Origin: an uncultured Collinsella sp.
Lineage (GTDB): Bacteria > Actinomycetota > Coriobacteriia > Coriobacteriales > Coriobacteriaceae
Assembly: GCA_902493615.1 (NCBI GenBank)
Contig: CABUQK010000043.1
Span: forward strand, 1 to 15,406
Direction of reading: 5' to 3'
Length of the DNA stretch: 15,406 nucleotides
The notes below the pieces were generated by a model that was not told the DNA's origin, ran no database searches, and worked only from the letters and a program-made list of their open reading frames with translations. The position numbers were made by a program, and so were the translations under genes. This document shows, piece by piece, positions 6,942 to 15,032 of the stretch (positions are counted from its first letter, which is position 1; every line of letters starts with the position of its first letter).

Positions 6942-6974
6942 TTTACCCCCGCATCAACAGTGTGCGGGGGTAAA
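6942..6974 (+). terminator. Stem-loop between the amidohydrolase and phosphofructokinase genes
   Basis: A perfect 12-bp stem, TTTACCCCCGCA (6942-6953) with 6963-6974, closes a 9-nt loop. It lacks a T tract afterwards, so termination efficiency is uncertain. It lies 70 bp after the upstream stop and 11 bp before the extended -10 of the next gene. Confidence 0.5.
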
Positions 6975-6984
6975 CTTATGCGCA

Positions 6985-6993
6985 TGTTATAAC
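6985..6993 (+). promoter_or_regulatory. Candidate extended -10 promoter for pfkA
   Basis: TGTTATAAC contains a TATAAC hexamer (6988-6993) preceded by the TGN extension; no -35 is recognisable because the terminator stem occupies that position. The predicted start near 7000 would leave a very short leader of about 13 nt that begins with the SD GGAAGGA (7000-7006). Confidence 0.35.
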
Positions 6994-7012
6994 TTGCCCG
7001 GAAGGATTCACC

Positions 7013-8092
7013 ATGCTTAGGATCGGTCTTCTTACTAGTGGCGGCGACTGCCAGGCGCTCAACGCCACCATGCGCGGCATTGTCAAAACGCTTATGACCA
7101 ATAGCGAAGAGCCTATCGAGATTTATGGCTTTGAGGACGGATATCAGGGCCTTATCTACAGCAGGTTCCGTGTCATGACGCCCGCCGATTTTAGCGGTAT
7201 CCTCACCCGCGGCGGCACTATTCTGGGCACGAGCCGCACGCCGTTCAAGCGTCTGAACATTCCCGAGGCCGACGGCGTCGAGAAGGTACCCGCGATGGTC
7301 CACACCTATCACAAGTTGCAGCTCGACTGCCTGTTTATGCTGGGCGGCAACGGCTCCACCAAGACCGCCAACCGCCTGCGCGAAGAGGGCCTCAACGTTA
7401 TCGCCCTGCCCAAGACCATCGATAACGACACCTGGGGCACCGAGATGACGTTTGGCTTTACGAGCGCCATCGACGTCGCCACCAAGTGCATCGACGACAT
7501 CCACACTACCGCCTCGAGCCACGGCCGCGTGTTCGTCATCGAGATCATGGGCCACAAGGTTGGCTGGATCCCGCTGTATGCCGGCGTCGCGGGCGGTGCA
7601 GACGTCATCCTGATCCCCGAGATTCCCTACGACATGAATCACGTCATCAAGACCATCGAGCATCGCATGGAGACCGGCAGCCGCTTTACCATCGTGGCCG
7701 TCGCCGAGGGCGCCATCTCCAAGGAGGACGCGGCGCTGTCCAAGAAGGAGTACAAGAAGAAGCTCGCCGAGCGCACGAGCCCGTCAATCGTCTACGACAT
7801 CGCCAAGGAGATCGAGGCCAAGACCGGTCGCGAGACCCGCGTCGCCATCCCCGGCCACACGCAGCGCGGCGGTCAGCCCGACGCCCAGGACCGCATCTTT
7901 GCGACCCAGTGCGGCGTCGAGGCGGCACTGGGCTGCCTACGTGGCGAGTTTGGCTACATGATCGCCCTGCGCGACGGCAAGATGTGCCACATGCCGCTCG
8001 AGGAAGTCGCCGGCAAGCTCAAGTATGTCGACCCCCAGAGTGATCTGGTGCGCGAGGCCAAGGCGCTGGGCATCAGCTTCGGCGACGAATAG
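7013..8092 (+). CDS. pfkA: 6-phosphofructokinase (GGNG subtype)
   Basis: Glycolytic enzyme phosphorylating fructose 6-phosphate to fructose 1,6-bisphosphate in the cytosol. The nucleotide loop LTSGGDCQALNA (residues 7-18), catalytic PKTIDND (133-139, D137 as the base), MGHKVGWIPLYAG and the sugar-binding PGHTQRGGQP are all present. The phosphoryl-donor motif reads GGNGS (111-115) instead of the GGDGS of E. coli PfkA. The Gly after the Asn, where PPi enzymes carry Asp, favours ATP as donor. At 359 aa it is longer than E. coli PfkA (320 aa), consistent with the GGNG-type clade seen in many anaerobes. The start has GGAAGGA 6 nt upstream. Donor preference is inferred. Confidence 0.93.
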   Translation: MLRIGLLTSGGDCQALNATMRGIVKTLMTNSEEPIEIYGFEDGYQGLIYSRFRVMTPADFSGILTRGGTILGTSRTPFKRLNIPEADGVEKVPAMVHTYHKLQLDCLFMLGGNGSTKTANRLREEGLNVIALPKTIDNDTWGTEMTFGFTSAIDVATKCIDDIHTTASSHGRVFVIEIMGHKVGWIPLYAGVAGGADVILIPEIPYDMNHVIKTIEHRMETGSRFTIVAVAEGAISKEDAALSKKEYKKKLAERTSPSIVYDIAKEIEAKTGRETRVAIPGHTQRGGQPDAQDRIFATQCGVEAALGCLRGEFGYMIALRDGKMCHMPLEEVAGKLKYVDPQSDLVREAKALGISFGDE

Positions 8093-8115
8093 CCTCGGCC
8101 GAAATCCATCCCATC

Positions 8116-8212
8116 GGGCCCTCCGACCCCGCCCGACGTATTTCGATTTGGCTCCTCCCTTGACTCCGTCAAAGGTCGCCAATCGAAATCGTCGGGAGGG
8201 GTCGGAGGGCCC
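8116..8212. repeat. 97-nt near-perfect palindromic element
   Basis: The arms 8116-8152 and 8178-8212 are complementary over about 33 of 37 positions, with two single-base bulges and one or two mispairs; the outer 15 bp (GGGCCCTCCGACCCC) are exact. The apex itself folds (CCTTGAC at 8158-8164 with GTCAAAGG at 8168-8175), so nearly the whole segment pairs with itself. It starts 23 bp after the pfkA stop. No T tract follows on either strand and no obvious target-site duplication flanks it. It could be a transcript-end structure, a MITE-like element or an RNA. Confidence 0.7.
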
Positions 8213-8507
8213 TGCGTTTACATGCTCGCCGCGGCTATTCGTCTTCTTGCTGCGGGTGCCTAGGGTGGGGTGTGGCGTGCATTTTTGGGAGTATTCAGCA
8301 GCCGAGGGTGCCTGCATACTGGATTTTGGGCGAAAGGCAGGCACCATGGGCCGCATCCTGTAAAAAACGAGCGGCTCTAGAGGCGTTGGGGCTCAGAATC
8401 GGGGCTTTCAGCGCAGTTTTGCACTCCCGCCCCCGCGCCCGCGGACCCCGGGATGCTGAATACTCCGGAATTTGCACGCCGCCCCCTGGGGTACCCGTGG
8501 ACAAGTA
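8213..8507. repeat. Non-coding region with inverted copies of a 27-nt motif
   Basis: No convincing gene is seen. Segment 8274-8300 (GGCGTGCA ... GGAGTATTCAGCA) recurs inverted at 8454-8480 with 23 of 27 positions matching, 153 bp apart. A further hairpin, GGTGCCTGC (8307-8315) with 8337-8345, lies between them. Direct copies of a TTTGCAC-plus-CCGCCCCC word are at 8418-8434 and 8471-8486. The pattern suggests degenerate dispersed repeats or a structured RNA. Confidence 0.5.
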
Positions 8508-8509
8508 GC

Positions 8510-8547
8510 AACCGCCCCGCCAAAATATGCATTCAACGGGGCGGTTT
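8510..8547 (-). terminator. Stem-loop at the end of the ABC permease transcript
   Basis: A perfect 10-bp stem (AACCGCCCCG at 8510-8519 with 8537-8546) has a 17-nt loop and stands 61 bp downstream of the permease stop. On the - strand only TTGCT follows; on the + strand it is TTTA. It may be a weak bidirectional terminator between converging transcripts. Confidence 0.5.
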
Positions 8548-8607
8548 ATGCAATAATGCGGATGTGGGTGCGTCGGTAGCTCGCTACAGCTTGAATCCCA
8601 GGACAGG

Positions 8608-11373
8608 TTACTCGGCACTCTTGAGGGCGCCGACCATGTCGATCTTGTTGAGGGTACGATTGGTGGCGAGATTGACGATAAACGTAAAGCCAAAGGAAAG
8701 CACCACGGCGAGCACGTAGCTTAGCGGCTCGACCTCGACGTCAAAGTACAGCGACGGCATCTGCAAAATGTAGGTAAAGCTCTCGGCCAGCAAGCCGCCT
8801 AGCGGCACGCCCAGAGCGGCGCCAATCGCCGTGAGAATCAACGTCTCCTTGTTGACGTAATGGTGCACCTCACCACGGCGGAAGCCCAGCACCTTGATGG
8901 TCGCCAGCTCGCGTTCGCGCTCGGAGATGTTGGTGTTGGACAGCGTAAACACCACCACAAACGACAGACACGCTGCCATAAAGGTCACGAGCACCACGAC
9001 CGAATTGATAATCGTAAAGTTCGCTTCATAGTTTTCCCAATGCTCGGCCGTACTCGAAATCGTAAGCCAGCCGTCACTCTTAAGATTCTTGCTAAACGCA
9101 ATCTGGTCGGCCGACGAACCCTTAAGCAGCACAAAGACGCCGTTAAGGCGTGCGCTTCGACCGAACGCGCGCTCATAGGTGCCCTGAGTCATATAAAGCG
9201 TGTTGCCCAGATAGTTGAGCGAAATGTCGCTGACTTTGACCTTGGCAACGTTGAGCGACGAATCCTGGACGTGTGCTGTATCGCCCGGCTGAATCCCCAG
9301 CACCAGCTGTGAACTCTTGCTCAGATACACGTCTCCGTCACGCAAAGACAGCGGCTCTTTGGACTCATCCTCGAGACGCACGTAGTCGTCCAGGTCGTTC
9401 GTGCGGTCATCGGGCACCACGATCAGCTGCACGGTCTCGCTCTTTCCGCCAAACGTAAAGGTAACGTTGTCGGTCATGATCGGCAGCGTCGAAGACACCG
9501 TCACGTTAGAATCCTTGGCCGCGCTGCGCTCATCCAATGCCGCGCACGTCTGCGAAAAATCGTCGGGATTGGCAACCGCCAGCAAGTCATAGCGCGTGAT
9601 ATGCCCGTACTGCTTGGGCGAAAGCGCGACCGACGTGTCGCGAATACCCATACCGCAGATCACAAGCGCGGTGCAACCCGCGATGCCGAAGATGGTCATA
9701 AAGGCGCGCTTTTTATAGCGGAATAGGTTGCGTGCAGCGACCTTGTTCAAAAAGCCCATGCGGCGCCAGATAAAGCCGATGCGCTCGAGCAAGATGCGCG
9801 AGCCGGCGCGCGGGGCCTTGGGGCGCATGAGCGAGGCCGGGGTCTCGGCCATCTCGTGGCGGCAGGCGATAATCGTGGCGCCCACCACGCCCACGGCAAA
9901 CAGCGCCACCGAAACGATCGAGGACACGATGTCGTACGAAAGCAGCATCTGGGGCAGTGAGTACATGTCGTCGAACACCGTAAACAGGAACAGTGGTAGG
10001 CCCACAAATCCGACAATGTTGCCAAGCACGCCGCCGATCAGACAAGCCCACAGCGAATAGTTCACGTATTTGGACAGGATACGCCCGCGTGAATAGCCGA
10101 GCGCCTTGTACAAACCAATGAGCGTGCGCTCTTCCTCGACCATGCGCGTGGCGGTGGTAAGGCTAATGAGCACGGCGACGACAAAGAAGATGAATGGGAA
10201 AACCGTGGCGATGGCTTCGATCGAAGAGCTGTCGCTCTCCACGCTCGAGTAGCTTGCGATGTTAACGCGGTCCTGGATGTACCAAGTGCATTCGCCCAGA
10301 TCGGAAAGCTCGGTACGGGCATCGGAAAATTGCTGGTCGGCGGCTGCGCGGCGCTGGTTCAAATCGGCCTGTGCCTGAACGCGCTCCTCGCTGCCTTCGG
10401 CCATGCGATTGATGTTGTCCTGCTCTATCCCAAAGAGCATATTCGTCTGGCGCTCGGCCGCATCCAAGCTTGCCGGCGTGTCGACCGTCAGTTCCTGAAC
10501 ACGCGCCTTCTCGCGCTCATCGCGGATCTCCTCGATATTACTCTTGACCTCGTTGATCTTTGTCGTGTAGGCATCGGAATAGGAGTTGAGGCTCTTGGCC
10601 CCCTCAACAATCACGCGGACGGCGGAGTAGGAGGAAGATGTCGCGGCATCCTCGCTCACATAGAACTTATAGTCCGCAGCCGAAGCAGCGCGAAAGTCGT
10701 TGACGGTCGAGTCGGAGCTCACATCGGTGGGATCGAGGACCTCGGCCGTAATGGTGTAATCGCCCGCGGCAAACTGGTCCTTGGCGCTTTGGTTCGACGA
10801 GCTAGCGTCATTGGCGGCAAAGCTCACGGTATCGCCGAGCTTTTTGCCCGAAGCCTTCAGGAACTTCGATGTCACCGCAACCTCACCGGCACTCTCGGGC
10901 AAATCGCCGCTCACCAGCACCGGCTGATCGATATTCTCCTTGGAAAGGCTCTGCACGACCACGCGCTCGCGCGTTGTGCCCACGGCGGTGTAGGCGGTCT
11001 CGGTGTAGATGTCCTCGGCCGTCTCGACGCCGTCGACCTCTTGGATAGCCGCCAGATCGTCGCGTGTAAGGCCATAGGTCGACTGCACGTTAATGTCATA
11101 GACACTCTGCTGGTCAAAGTAGGCGTCAACCGAATCGCGCAGATCCTCGCAGCCCGCCTTAAGGCCGCACATCACGCTCACGCCAAGCGCGGTGATGACC
11201 ACGATTGACAAGAAGCGCTTAAGACTGCCTCGGATTGTGCGGTAGATGCCACGGCGAAAAACCGTCGGGACCATATCGTTTGAGCTTTGGGCAGTGCGGT
11301 AGGTCGCGAACTCCCCGTCGTGGCCTGCGTGCTCCGTATCGTGGTTTTGGCTGTTTTGGCGATCTTGGTCCAT
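8608..11373 (-). CDS. FtsX-like ABC transporter permease, about 921 aa
   Basis: Large membrane subunit of a MacB/LolCDE-related exporter or mechanotransmission ABC system, paired with the ATPase encoded just upstream. A cytoplasmic N terminus of about 50 polar residues precedes TM1 (about 54-73). A long extracellular domain follows, with a charged, helical coiled-coil stretch (EERVQAQADLNQRRAAADQQF). The first FtsX core has three TMs (starting FPFIFFVVAVLISLTTATRM) with its conserved EEERTLIGLYKALGYSRGRI loop. A further TM (FMTIFGIAGCTALVICGMGI) leads to a second extracellular domain. The C-terminal FtsX core contains ERERELATIKVLGFRRGEV. The start is uncertain: ATG at 11373 lies 5 bp after the ATPase stop, while a GTG at 11385 would overlap it; neither has a strong SD, consistent with translational coupling. 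Confidence 0.88.
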   Translation of the reverse strand: MDQDRQNSQNHDTEHAGHDGEFATYRTAQSSNDMVPTVFRRGIYRTIRGSLKRFLSIVVITALGVSVMCGLKAGCEDLRDSVDAYFDQQSVYDINVQSTYGLTRDDLAAIQEVDGVETAEDIYTETAYTAVGTTRERVVVQSLSKENIDQPVLVSGDLPESAGEVAVTSKFLKASGKKLGDTVSFAANDASSSNQSAKDQFAAGDYTITAEVLDPTDVSSDSTVNDFRAASAADYKFYVSEDAATSSSYSAVRVIVEGAKSLNSYSDAYTTKINEVKSNIEEIRDEREKARVQELTVDTPASLDAAERQTNMLFGIEQDNINRMAEGSEERVQAQADLNQRRAAADQQFSDARTELSDLGECTWYIQDRVNIASYSSVESDSSSIEAIATVFPFIFFVVAVLISLTTATRMVEEERTLIGLYKALGYSRGRILSKYVNYSLWACLIGGVLGNIVGFVGLPLFLFTVFDDMYSLPQMLLSYDIVSSIVSVALFAVGVVGATIIACRHEMAETPASLMRPKAPRAGSRILLERIGFIWRRMGFLNKVAARNLFRYKKRAFMTIFGIAGCTALVICGMGIRDTSVALSPKQYGHITRYDLLAVANPDDFSQTCAALDERSAAKDSNVTVSSTLPIMTDNVTFTFGGKSETVQLIVVPDDRTNDLDDYVRLEDESKEPLSLRDGDVYLSKSSQLVLGIQPGDTAHVQDSSLNVAKVKVSDISLNYLGNTLYMTQGTYERAFGRSARLNGVFVLLKGSSADQIAFSKNLKSDGWLTISSTAEHWENYEANFTIINSVVVLVTFMAACLSFVVVFTLSNTNISERERELATIKVLGFRRGEVHHYVNKETLILTAIGAALGVPLGGLLAESFTYILQMPSLYFDVEVEPLSYVLAVVLSFGFTFIVNLATNRTLNKIDMVGALKSAE

Positions 11374-11378
11374 GGGCG

Positions 11379-12080
<702 letters not shown>

Positions 12081-12106
12081 CGATTAATTCCCATCTGATC
12101 GGATAA

Positions 12107-12119
12107 CTCCTTAGTATTA
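12107..12119 (-). promoter_or_regulatory. Possible -10 box and SD-like motif before the ABC genes
   Basis: On the - strand TAATAC (12114-12119) is followed by AAGGAG (12107-12112). At 17 bp upstream there is only a T-rich CTTTTT belonging to hairpin repeat copy 3. This could be a separate promoter for the transporter, but the evidence is thin and read-through from the kinase is equally possible. Confidence 0.25.
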
Positions 12120-12130
12120 CCCATTTCGCA

Positions 12131-12168
12131 CCGACCAAAAAGGGACAGGTTCATTTTGGCAGGTTTTA
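12131..12168. repeat. Dispersed hairpin repeat (AAACCTGCC family), copy 3
   Basis: Read on the - strand, it has the same order as copy 1: TAAAACCTGCCAAAATGAAC, then CTGTCCCTTTTTGG. The outer arms are imperfect (two mismatches). The stop codon of the histidine kinase (CTC then TAA at 12168-12166) is the first three bases of the repeat edge, exactly as in copy 2. It fills much of the 85-bp gap between kinase and ATPase genes. Confidence 0.75.
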
Positions 12169-13527
12169 GAGGCGGACGGTGAAGGTAATCTGATTGCCGT
12201 GGCCGCAGACAGAAGCGCTCCCGCCATGGGCCTCGGCGATGGCTCGCACCACGGATAGGCCCACGCCCGAACCGCCTGTCTTGGAGCTGCGCGACACATC
12301 CGCACGATAGAAACGGTCGAACAATCGATCCAGGTCACCCTCGGGCAGCTCGTCCACGGCGTTCGATACGACAAGTTCGGCGACGCCCTTACCCTGACCG
12401 CGCGAGACGGCACGCAGACTTAGCTCAATCACGCTGCCCTCGCTTGCGTAGCGTGTGGCGTTGTCCAGCAGCAGCTCAACAACCTGCGCCACTGCCGCGG
12501 CATCGGCATGGGCCCGCACACCGCTCGCGATCGACGTCGACAGCCGCTTTCCGCGCGAAACCGCCACTGACTCAAACGGCGCCGCCGCCTTGTCCACTGC
12601 CTCTGAAAGATCGATCGATGTCATGGTAAAGCCGGCCGAACCCTCGTCCATACGCGCCAGGAACACCAGACGCTCCGTCAGCGCCGTCAGCCGCGCGACC
12701 TGCTCGTGAATGCTCTGCGTCCACTCGCTCTTGCCGCTCTCAATTTCCTGTACCTCGTTAGCGGCGTCGATCACGGCCAACGGCGTCTTGATCTCGTGGC
12801 TTGCATCGGTAACAAAGCGCTTTTGCTTGCTGTAGCTCTCGACCATCGGTCGAATCACCGCGCCCGAGGCACCCGCCACAATTGCCAGCACCGCCAGCCA
12901 GCCAATGCAACTGATTGCCGCGCTCGCGCTCAAAAACGAATGAAAGCTTGCAAGCTCACGCGAGCAGTCCACGAACACATAGGTGGTCTCATCGTCTTGA
13001 ACCGTAACCGTATAGCGGTAGTTACCAGAAAAGCCCGAGGTCCAACCCTTGGAATATAGTCCTGCAGCGATGCGTGCAGCGCGCTTGGCGCCCACCGCGG
13101 CAATGCGGGCCGTGTTGACATCGGTCACCTGCCCACCGGCGATCGACACCGTAAAGTAGCGCGTGTCGAAGGGAGACTCCGCCGTCATACCTTCGAAATG
13201 CCTGATGCGAACGCCCGCCTGGCTATCGCCGGCATCCTTGCCATTAGCGGGATCGTCTTTAGGCTCGTCCCCCCAATCGATACCGTCCTTGCCCGCCAGG
13301 ATATAGTCCAGGCGAGCGTCGGCCATCTTGCAGACATGCGAATAATTGACGATGTTGATGCCGGCGATGATGAGCGTGAGTACCACGGTCACGGCGCCCA
13401 TGGCAACGAGGATAAACTTGCGACGCAGGCGGCGGCCCAATGCGTCAACAGAATTTGCCCGCCCCGTACTACTCGAGGCGGCGTGAAACCGCTCCGCCAT
13501 GCGCCTCCACCACGCGCTCGCGCTCAC
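12166..13527 (-). CDS. Two-component sensor histidine kinase
   Basis: Membrane sensor that would phosphorylate the response regulator encoded immediately upstream. Counting from the GTG at 13527 (453 aa): TM1 about 38-61, an extracytoplasmic sensor of about 140 residues, TM2 about 202-225. The HisKA domain follows with the phospho-acceptor H244 (FVTDASHEIKTPLAV). The ATPase domain has an N-box (ELLLDNATRY, N356), an F-box region (LFDRFYRAD) and a G2 box (GGSGVGLSVV). The G1 Asp motif (DXGXG) is replaced by SNAVDELP, a variant common in Gram-positive kinases ending LFDRFYRADXSR. The start is uncertain: GTG at 13527 has GGAAGG 9 nt upstream and begins 2 nt after the regulator's stop; ATG at 13500 is the alternative. 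The 3' end runs into repeat copy 3. Confidence 0.9.
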   Translation of the reverse strand: MSASAWWRRMAERFHAASSSTGRANSVDALGRRLRRKFILVAMGAVTVVLTLIIAGINIVNYSHVCKMADARLDYILAGKDGIDWGDEPKDDPANGKDAGDSQAGVRIRHFEGMTAESPFDTRYFTVSIAGGQVTDVNTARIAAVGAKRAARIAAGLYSKGWTSGFSGNYRYTVTVQDDETTYVFVDCSRELASFHSFLSASAAISCIGWLAVLAIVAGASGAVIRPMVESYSKQKRFVTDASHEIKTPLAVIDAANEVQEIESGKSEWTQSIHEQVARLTALTERLVFLARMDEGSAGFTMTSIDLSEAVDKAAAPFESVAVSRGKRLSTSIASGVRAHADAAAVAQVVELLLDNATRYASEGSVIELSLRAVSRGQGKGVAELVVSNAVDELPEGDLDRLFDRFYRADVSRSSKTGGSGVGLSVVRAIAEAHGGSASVCGHGNQITFTVRL

Positions 13528-13529
13528 GC

Positions 13530-14213
13530 TTATTCGCCTTCCTCGACAACCTCGAGCGAATAGCCCTGGTTGCGCGACGCGTGGATGACCACGTTGGCAC
13601 CCAGCGCCGTCAGCTTTTTGCGCAGGTACGAGATGTAGACCCACACCACGTTAGCGCCTTCGGGTGCGTCCTCACCCCAAACCCCGAGCATCAGACGCTC
13701 GGTGGGCATGCGCGTGCCGGCGTTGCGCATAAAGAGCTCCATAAGCTGAAACTCACGATTCGCCAAATGTTCCTCGCCCAAAGGCCCAACGAGTGTGCAC
13801 GATGCCGTATCGAGGCGCACGTTGCCCACGCTGAGCGTCGTGGCGTCAATTGCCGTCGCTGCACGCGTCATGGCACGAATACGCGCAAGCAGCTCCTTAG
13901 CGGCAAACGGCTTGGTCAGATAATCGTTGGCACCGGCATCCAGACCCTCGACCTTATCGGACACCTCGCTTTTTGCCGTGAGCATGATGATGGGCAGTCG
14001 CTTACCGGCGGCGCGCGTGCGCTTGAGCACCTCAATGCCATCCATGCCGGGCATCATGATGTCCAGAATTGCGGCGTCATAGTCGTTGGCGAGCAGATAT
14101 TCGAGCGCCGTCAGACCGTCGAGGGCGGTGTCGACCTCGTAGTCGCTATGTTGAAGAATCGCGGTAAGGGCGCGGGAGAGGCCGGGTTCGTCCTCGGCAA
14201 GCATCAGCTTCAT
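13530..14213 (-). CDS. OmpR-family response regulator
   Basis: DNA-binding regulator partnered with the downstream kinase. The receiver domain (1-115) has the acidic pocket E7/D8, phospho-acceptor D51 (AAILDIMMPGMDG), T79 and K101 (TKPF). A winged-helix domain occupies about 127-225, including ANREFQLMELFMRNAG and the C-terminal VVWVYISYLRKKLTALG recognition region. At 227 aa it is of standard length. The ATG at 14213 has AAAGGA 7 nt upstream. The order regulator, kinase, ATPase, permease on one strand suggests that the transporter is a target. A tandem box at 14278-14296 is a candidate self-regulatory site. Confidence 0.95.
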   Translation of the reverse strand: MKLMLAEDEPGLSRALTAILQHSDYEVDTALDGLTALEYLLANDYDAAILDIMMPGMDGIEVLKRTRAAGKRLPIIMLTAKSEVSDKVEGLDAGANDYLTKPFAAKELLARIRAMTRAATAIDATTLSVGNVRLDTASCTLVGPLGEEHLANREFQLMELFMRNAGTRMPTERLMLGVWGEDAPEGANVVWVYISYLRKKLTALGANVVIHASRNQGYSLEVVEEGE

Positions 14214-14277
14214 AGTTGTTCCTTTGGCGCACGGCTATACAGATTTCGATACTGCCGATGATAGCGCACTGCCAGTC

Positions 14278-14296
14278 GCCTTAGCGCAGCCTTAGC
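14278..14296 (-). promoter_or_regulatory. Tandem 8-bp direct repeat, candidate response-regulator box
   Basis: GCCTTAGC occurs at 14278-14285 and again at 14289-14296, an 11-bp period as expected for an OmpR-family dimer bound head to tail on one face of the helix. A related GGCTTAGC lies at 14332-14339, 43 bp (about four turns) further upstream. The boxes are 65-126 bp upstream of the regulator's start. Binding by this regulator is inferred. Confidence 0.45.
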
Positions 14297-14441
14297 TGCT
14301 CAACCTGCGCGTTTTTAAATACGCAGGATAGGGCTTAGCCAAACTTAAGGCACATATGCCGAGCGCTTGGACGCATGCCGGCCGCGAAAGGACAGCGACT
14401 CGTCCCTTCGTGGCGCCTTCGTCATGCAAAGTGCCCTGGCG

Positions 14442-15020
14442 TTACTCCTCGTACGCGCCCTCAAGCCGAAGCAGCCACTCCTTACGGTCGAGGCCGCCGG
14501 CGTATCCGTTGAGCGATCCGTCGGCGGCAACTACGCGATGGCACGGCACAATGATCGAAATGGGATTTCGCGCGACCGCGGTCCCCACGGCACGGGGAGA
14601 CACAACGGGTGCTTCGTTTCCCGGTACACGATGTCGAGCCGCAACACGCTGAGCGATCTCGCCATACGTAACGACCTCGCCACGCGGAATTGAAAGCAGC
14701 TCAAACCAAACCTCGCGCTGAAACGCCGTACCAATCATATGCAACGGCGGCGTAAACCGAGGCTCCTGCCCCGCAAAATAAGCATTCAGCCAAGCCCAAG
14801 AACGCTCAAGCACCGAAGAAGCCGCGCCATTTGCCGGACTCACCGAAGACATCCCACCGGTACCAGAAACCGCATCGGCGCCTTCAACATGTTCGGGATC
14901 TTCTTTGAGAAGCGTGGAGCCAAAGTGCTCCTGCCCCTCAAACCAAAGCCCCGTCAAACCGCGGCCATCAGCGGCAAGCAGGATTTCGCCCAAAGGCGAA
15001 GCAAACGTCGTCGTGACCAC
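14442..15020 (-). CDS. ogt: Methylated-DNA-[protein]-cysteine S-methyltransferase
   Basis: Suicide DNA repair protein that transfers the methyl group of O6-methylguanine to its own cysteine. The acceptor C160 is in the invariant PCHRV motif (159-163), preceded by RAVGTAVARNP with the probable arginine finger R143. The helix-turn-helix region GEVVTYGEIAQRVA (114-127) is intact. At 192 aa it is longer than usual Ogt (about 160-175) because of a Gly/Ser/Ala/Glu-rich stretch at about 40-68 and a short loop at 130-141. No Ada regulatory domain is present. The GTG start at 15020 is well supported by AAAGGAG (15027-15033) at 6 nt. It is 228 bp upstream of the response regulator and probably a separate unit. 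Confidence 0.93.
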   Translation of the reverse strand: MVTTTFASPLGEILLAADGRGLTGLWFEGQEHFGSTLLKEDPEHVEGADAVSGTGGMSSVSPANGAASSVLERSWAWLNAYFAGQEPRFTPPLHMIGTAFQREVWFELLSIPRGEVVTYGEIAQRVAARHRVPGNEAPVVSPRAVGTAVARNPISIIVPCHRVVAADGSLNGYAGGLDRKEWLLRLEGAYEE

Positions 15021-15032
15021 CAGCGGCTCCTT

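Noticed and set aside
6602..7663. 353-codon - strand open frame spanning the amidohydrolase-pfkA gap
   Set aside because: Crosses two clear + strand genes and a stem-loop; no family features.
8564..8602. T-arm-like string CTTGAATCCC
   Set aside because: No matching stem or other tRNA arms; it lies just beyond the permease stop and is probably coincidence.
10330..11208. 292-codon + strand open frame inside the permease
   Set aside because: Antisense shadow of the FtsX-like permease; low-complexity composition and no SD.
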